Assembly (NCBI RefSeq): GCF_007097395.1
Contig: NZ_VKDC01000006.1
Span: 210,073 to 274,072, forward strand
DNA length: 64,000 nt
Direction: 5' to 3'
From: Fulvivirga sp. M361
Lineage (GTDB): Bacteria > Bacteroidota > Bacteroidia > Cytophagales > Cyclobacteriaceae
Below, piece by piece: positions 62,240-64,000 of this stretch (position 1 is the stretch's first letter; every line of letters begins with the position of its first letter). Below the pieces are notes generated by a model. The model did not search any database, had not been told where the DNA came from, and saw nothing but the letters and a program-made list of their open reading frames with translations. The position numbers and the translations under genes were made by a program.

Positions 62240-64000
62240 ATGCCAAAGTTGAACTACGAAATGTTCCATAAAACACACCTATCTAAAATGTATATTGTAC
62301 TCCGTAGTGTAGTAGGTACAACTTTGACATTTCTTCTTTTTTTATCAAGTAGTATTGCACAACCTACGTACGAGGCTAATCAACCTTATTCCTCCTATTG
62401 GTTTATCAATGAATTCCTTCAATGGAATCCGGAAAAGGACCCTCATGCGAAATTTAATGTTAGCCATGTGGCGTTAAAGGCACGTTTTGTCGATTCCAGT
62501 ACCCAGCTTCGACCTGAATTAAGCGCAGAGCCATCCATAGTTTCTCTTGTTCCCACATATCGTTCAACTTCTAAGCACCCTTCTCAGGGTTTTCAAACCG
62601 TAGAAGAATATGCTTTTCCGTTTTGGCAATACATCGATTATTTCGTGCAATGGGGAGGTTCTGCCGGAGAAGGATTGATCGTAACCCCGGCTGTTCCTTG
62701 GGTGGATGCGGCACATCGAAACGGTGTGAAAGTGTTGGGGACAGTGTTCTTCCCCCCAAATGCCTATGGAGGGAAAGAAGAATGGGTCAGAGAATTTCTC
62801 CGGAAAGATGAACAGGGAAATTTCCCTGTAGCAGATAAAATGATTGAGGTGGCCGGATACTATGGGTTTGAAGGTTGGTTCATTAATCAGGAGACTAAGG
62901 GTTTGAATGAGACTGATGCGCTGAACATGCAAGCCTTCCTGGCTTATTATCAGCAGAGATCCAAAGGGAGGTTTAAAGTGATGTGGTATGATGCCATGAT
63001 TGAAGACGGAAGAGTGATCTGGCAGGATGAGTTGAATCATCACAATTCAGGCTATTGGCAAAAGAATGATCAAAAATTGTCAGATATTTTATTCATTGAT
63101 TTTGGCTGGAGTACCACACAACAGGAGGATTCACATCAACGGGCCAGGGACCTTGGCAGGAGTCCGTGGGAACTGTATTCAGGGATCGATGTACAACAAA
63201 GGAGCTATAAATCCCCTGTCAACTGGAAAGGTCTTTACAAAAACGATAAACCCTATACAACGTCGATAGGTCTTTACTGGCCAAGTTCCACGTTCAACAT
63301 AGCACAAGACAAACAGCCGGAATCAGTCTATTTAGAAGAACAAAAATTTTGGAACGGGACCGTACTGGATGAAGATGTTCCGGCATGGCGATCCAAAGAA
63401 TGGAAAGGATTTGCCAGGTATTTTCCTGCCCGGTCCGTCCTCAGTGAGTTGCCATTTGTTACGAATTTTAATTATGGCCTGGGCAGGTTTTACAATGAAA
63501 AGGGAAAACGTCTTTCTGATGCTGAGTGGCATAACCTGAGCAACCAGGACATATTACCCACATGGCAATGGCAGGTAGATACCACAAAACTCGCTGCAGC
63601 TTTTGACTTTAATGAAAGCTACAACGGAGGCTCCTGTCTTCGATTCGATTTTAAGCAAAAAGATGAAGAGGTTTTTGTTCCATTGTATAAAACCAATTTT
63701 GATTTGCAAGGGAATGAAAAGATCGAACTGGTGGCTAAGGGAAAAGGAAAATTAAAACTGACGGTAAATTTTGCGAATGGAACGAGTAAAGATCATGCTG
63801 TTGAGGTGACCGAAAAATGGCAGTTATTCTCCTTTAAAACTCTTGACCACACATCTGAAAGAATAGTGAAGATCGGGATAAAAACACAAGGCAACGTTGG
63901 TGACTTTATTCATATCGGACAGCTGGCTGTGCGTGCAGGTACTCATACCAAAATTGCGAGACCAACGATTTCCTGTGAATCATTCATAAAAGGTGATAAA
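62240..64000 (+). CDS. GH85 endo-beta-N-acetylglucosaminidase (cut by window edge)
   Basis: The open frame runs from ATG 62240 (alternatives 62261, 62288) through the window end without a stop, 587 codons. After a signal peptide ending in SSSIAQ the GH85 barrel begins with SYWFINEFLQWNP. The active site GWFINQET carries Asn216 and the acid/base Glu218, the Asn/Glu pair of GH85 enzymes. Further blocks are VMWYDAMIEDGRVIWQDEL, FIDFGWS and YSGIDVQQRS. From about residue 440 a jelly-roll domain starts. GH85 enzymes release high-mannose N-glycans by cutting the GlcNAc-GlcNAc core. It starts 6 bp after the second GH18-like gene. Confidence 0.95.
   Translation, partial: MPKLNYEMFHKTHLSKMYIVLRSVVGTTLTFLLFLSSSIAQPTYEANQPYSSYWFINEFLQWNPEKDPHAKFNVSHVALKARFVDSSTQLRPELSAEPSIVSLVPTYRSTSKHPSQGFQTVEEYAFPFWQYIDYFVQWGGSAGEGLIVTPAVPWVDAAHRNGVKVLGTVFFPPNAYGGKEEWVREFLRKDEQGNFPVADKMIEVAGYYGFEGWFINQETKGLNETDALNMQAFLAYYQQRSKGRFKVMWYDAMIEDGRVIWQDELNHHNSGYWQKNDQKLSDILFIDFGWSTTQQEDSHQRARDLGRSPWELYSGIDVQQRSYKSPVNWKGLYKNDKPYTTSIGLYWPSSTFNIAQDKQPESVYLEEQKFWNGTVLDEDVPAWRSKEWKGFARYFPARSVLSELPFVTNFNYGLGRFYNEKGKRLSDAEWHNLSNQDILPTWQWQVDTTKLAAAFDFNESYNGGSCLRFDFKQKDEEVFVPLYKTNFDLQGNEKIELVAKGKGKLKLTVNFANGTSKDHAVEVTEKWQLFSFKTLDHTSERIVKIGIKTQGNVGDFIHIGQLAVRAGTHTKIARPTISCESFIKGDK

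Overview
The window reads as a Bacteroidota chromosome segment, probably order Cytophagales (inference). The direct signs are a SusC/SusD pair, C-terminal type IX secretion (T9SS) sorting domains, an ECF sigma/FecR/TonB receptor cassette, SusD-like lipoproteins and TAnnTTTG-type -7 elements. No rRNA, tRNA or CRISPR array was seen.

Left part (1-24 kb). A partial REP-associated tyrosine transposase lies at the edge with REP-like intergenic repeats, a zinc-ribbon hypothetical gene and a Fic protein. A sugar operon follows: SGNH esterase, GH2 beta-galactosidase, GH78 alpha-rhamnosidase-like lipoprotein, NCS1-type permease and a 59-residue membrane protein. Next come an ECF sigma/FecR/TonB-receptor/DUF4249 cassette, the housekeeping genes queD and nadA, an unknown lipoprotein, a PAS histidine kinase with a NarL-type regulator, and a universal stress protein.

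Main part (24.7 kb to the end). This is a large, apparently LacI-controlled N-glycan (high-mannose) utilisation locus. A LacI-type regulator (24764-25768) is followed by five copies of one 16-bp palindrome, ACTAAANCGNTTTAGT, in front of four transcription units. Unit 1 holds a GH38-type alpha-mannosidase, a sugar-porter MFS, a cupin, a RraA-like aldolase, an SDR and mannonate dehydratase. It is followed by SusC/SusD, a cytosolic lactonase and a LamG lipoprotein. Unit 2 is a truncated, duplicated GH38 start. Unit 3 holds a second GH38-type enzyme and an odd trio: a solute-binding-like protein without signal peptide, an enoyl-CoA hydratase and a class III CoA-transferase. Unit 4 holds GH92 alpha-mannosidase, AmpG-like MFS, GH130 mannosyl-GlcNAc phosphorylase, NagB fused to a PIG-L deacetylase, two EndoH/F-like GH18 proteins with T9SS tails, and a GH85 endo-beta-N-acetylglucosaminidase cut off by the window edge.

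How it fits together (inference). Secreted GH18 and GH85 enzymes would cut N-glycans from protein. SusC/D and the LamG lipoprotein would import them. GH92 and GH38 enzymes would strip alpha-mannose. The core Man-beta-1,4-GlcNAc would enter through the AmpG-like MFS, be split by GH130, and its GlcNAc would go through the NagB fusion. Free mannose would enter through the sugar porter. It could be burned without phosphorylation: mannose to mannonolactone (SDR), to mannonate (lactonase), to 2-keto-3-deoxygluconate (mannonate dehydratase), to pyruvate plus glyceraldehyde (RraA-like aldolase). This oxidative branch and the CoA-enzyme trio are the least expected parts.

Between units 2 and 3 a segmental duplication, four copies of a ~70-bp repeat and a PIN-type toxin-antitoxin pair mark a recently rearranged spot.
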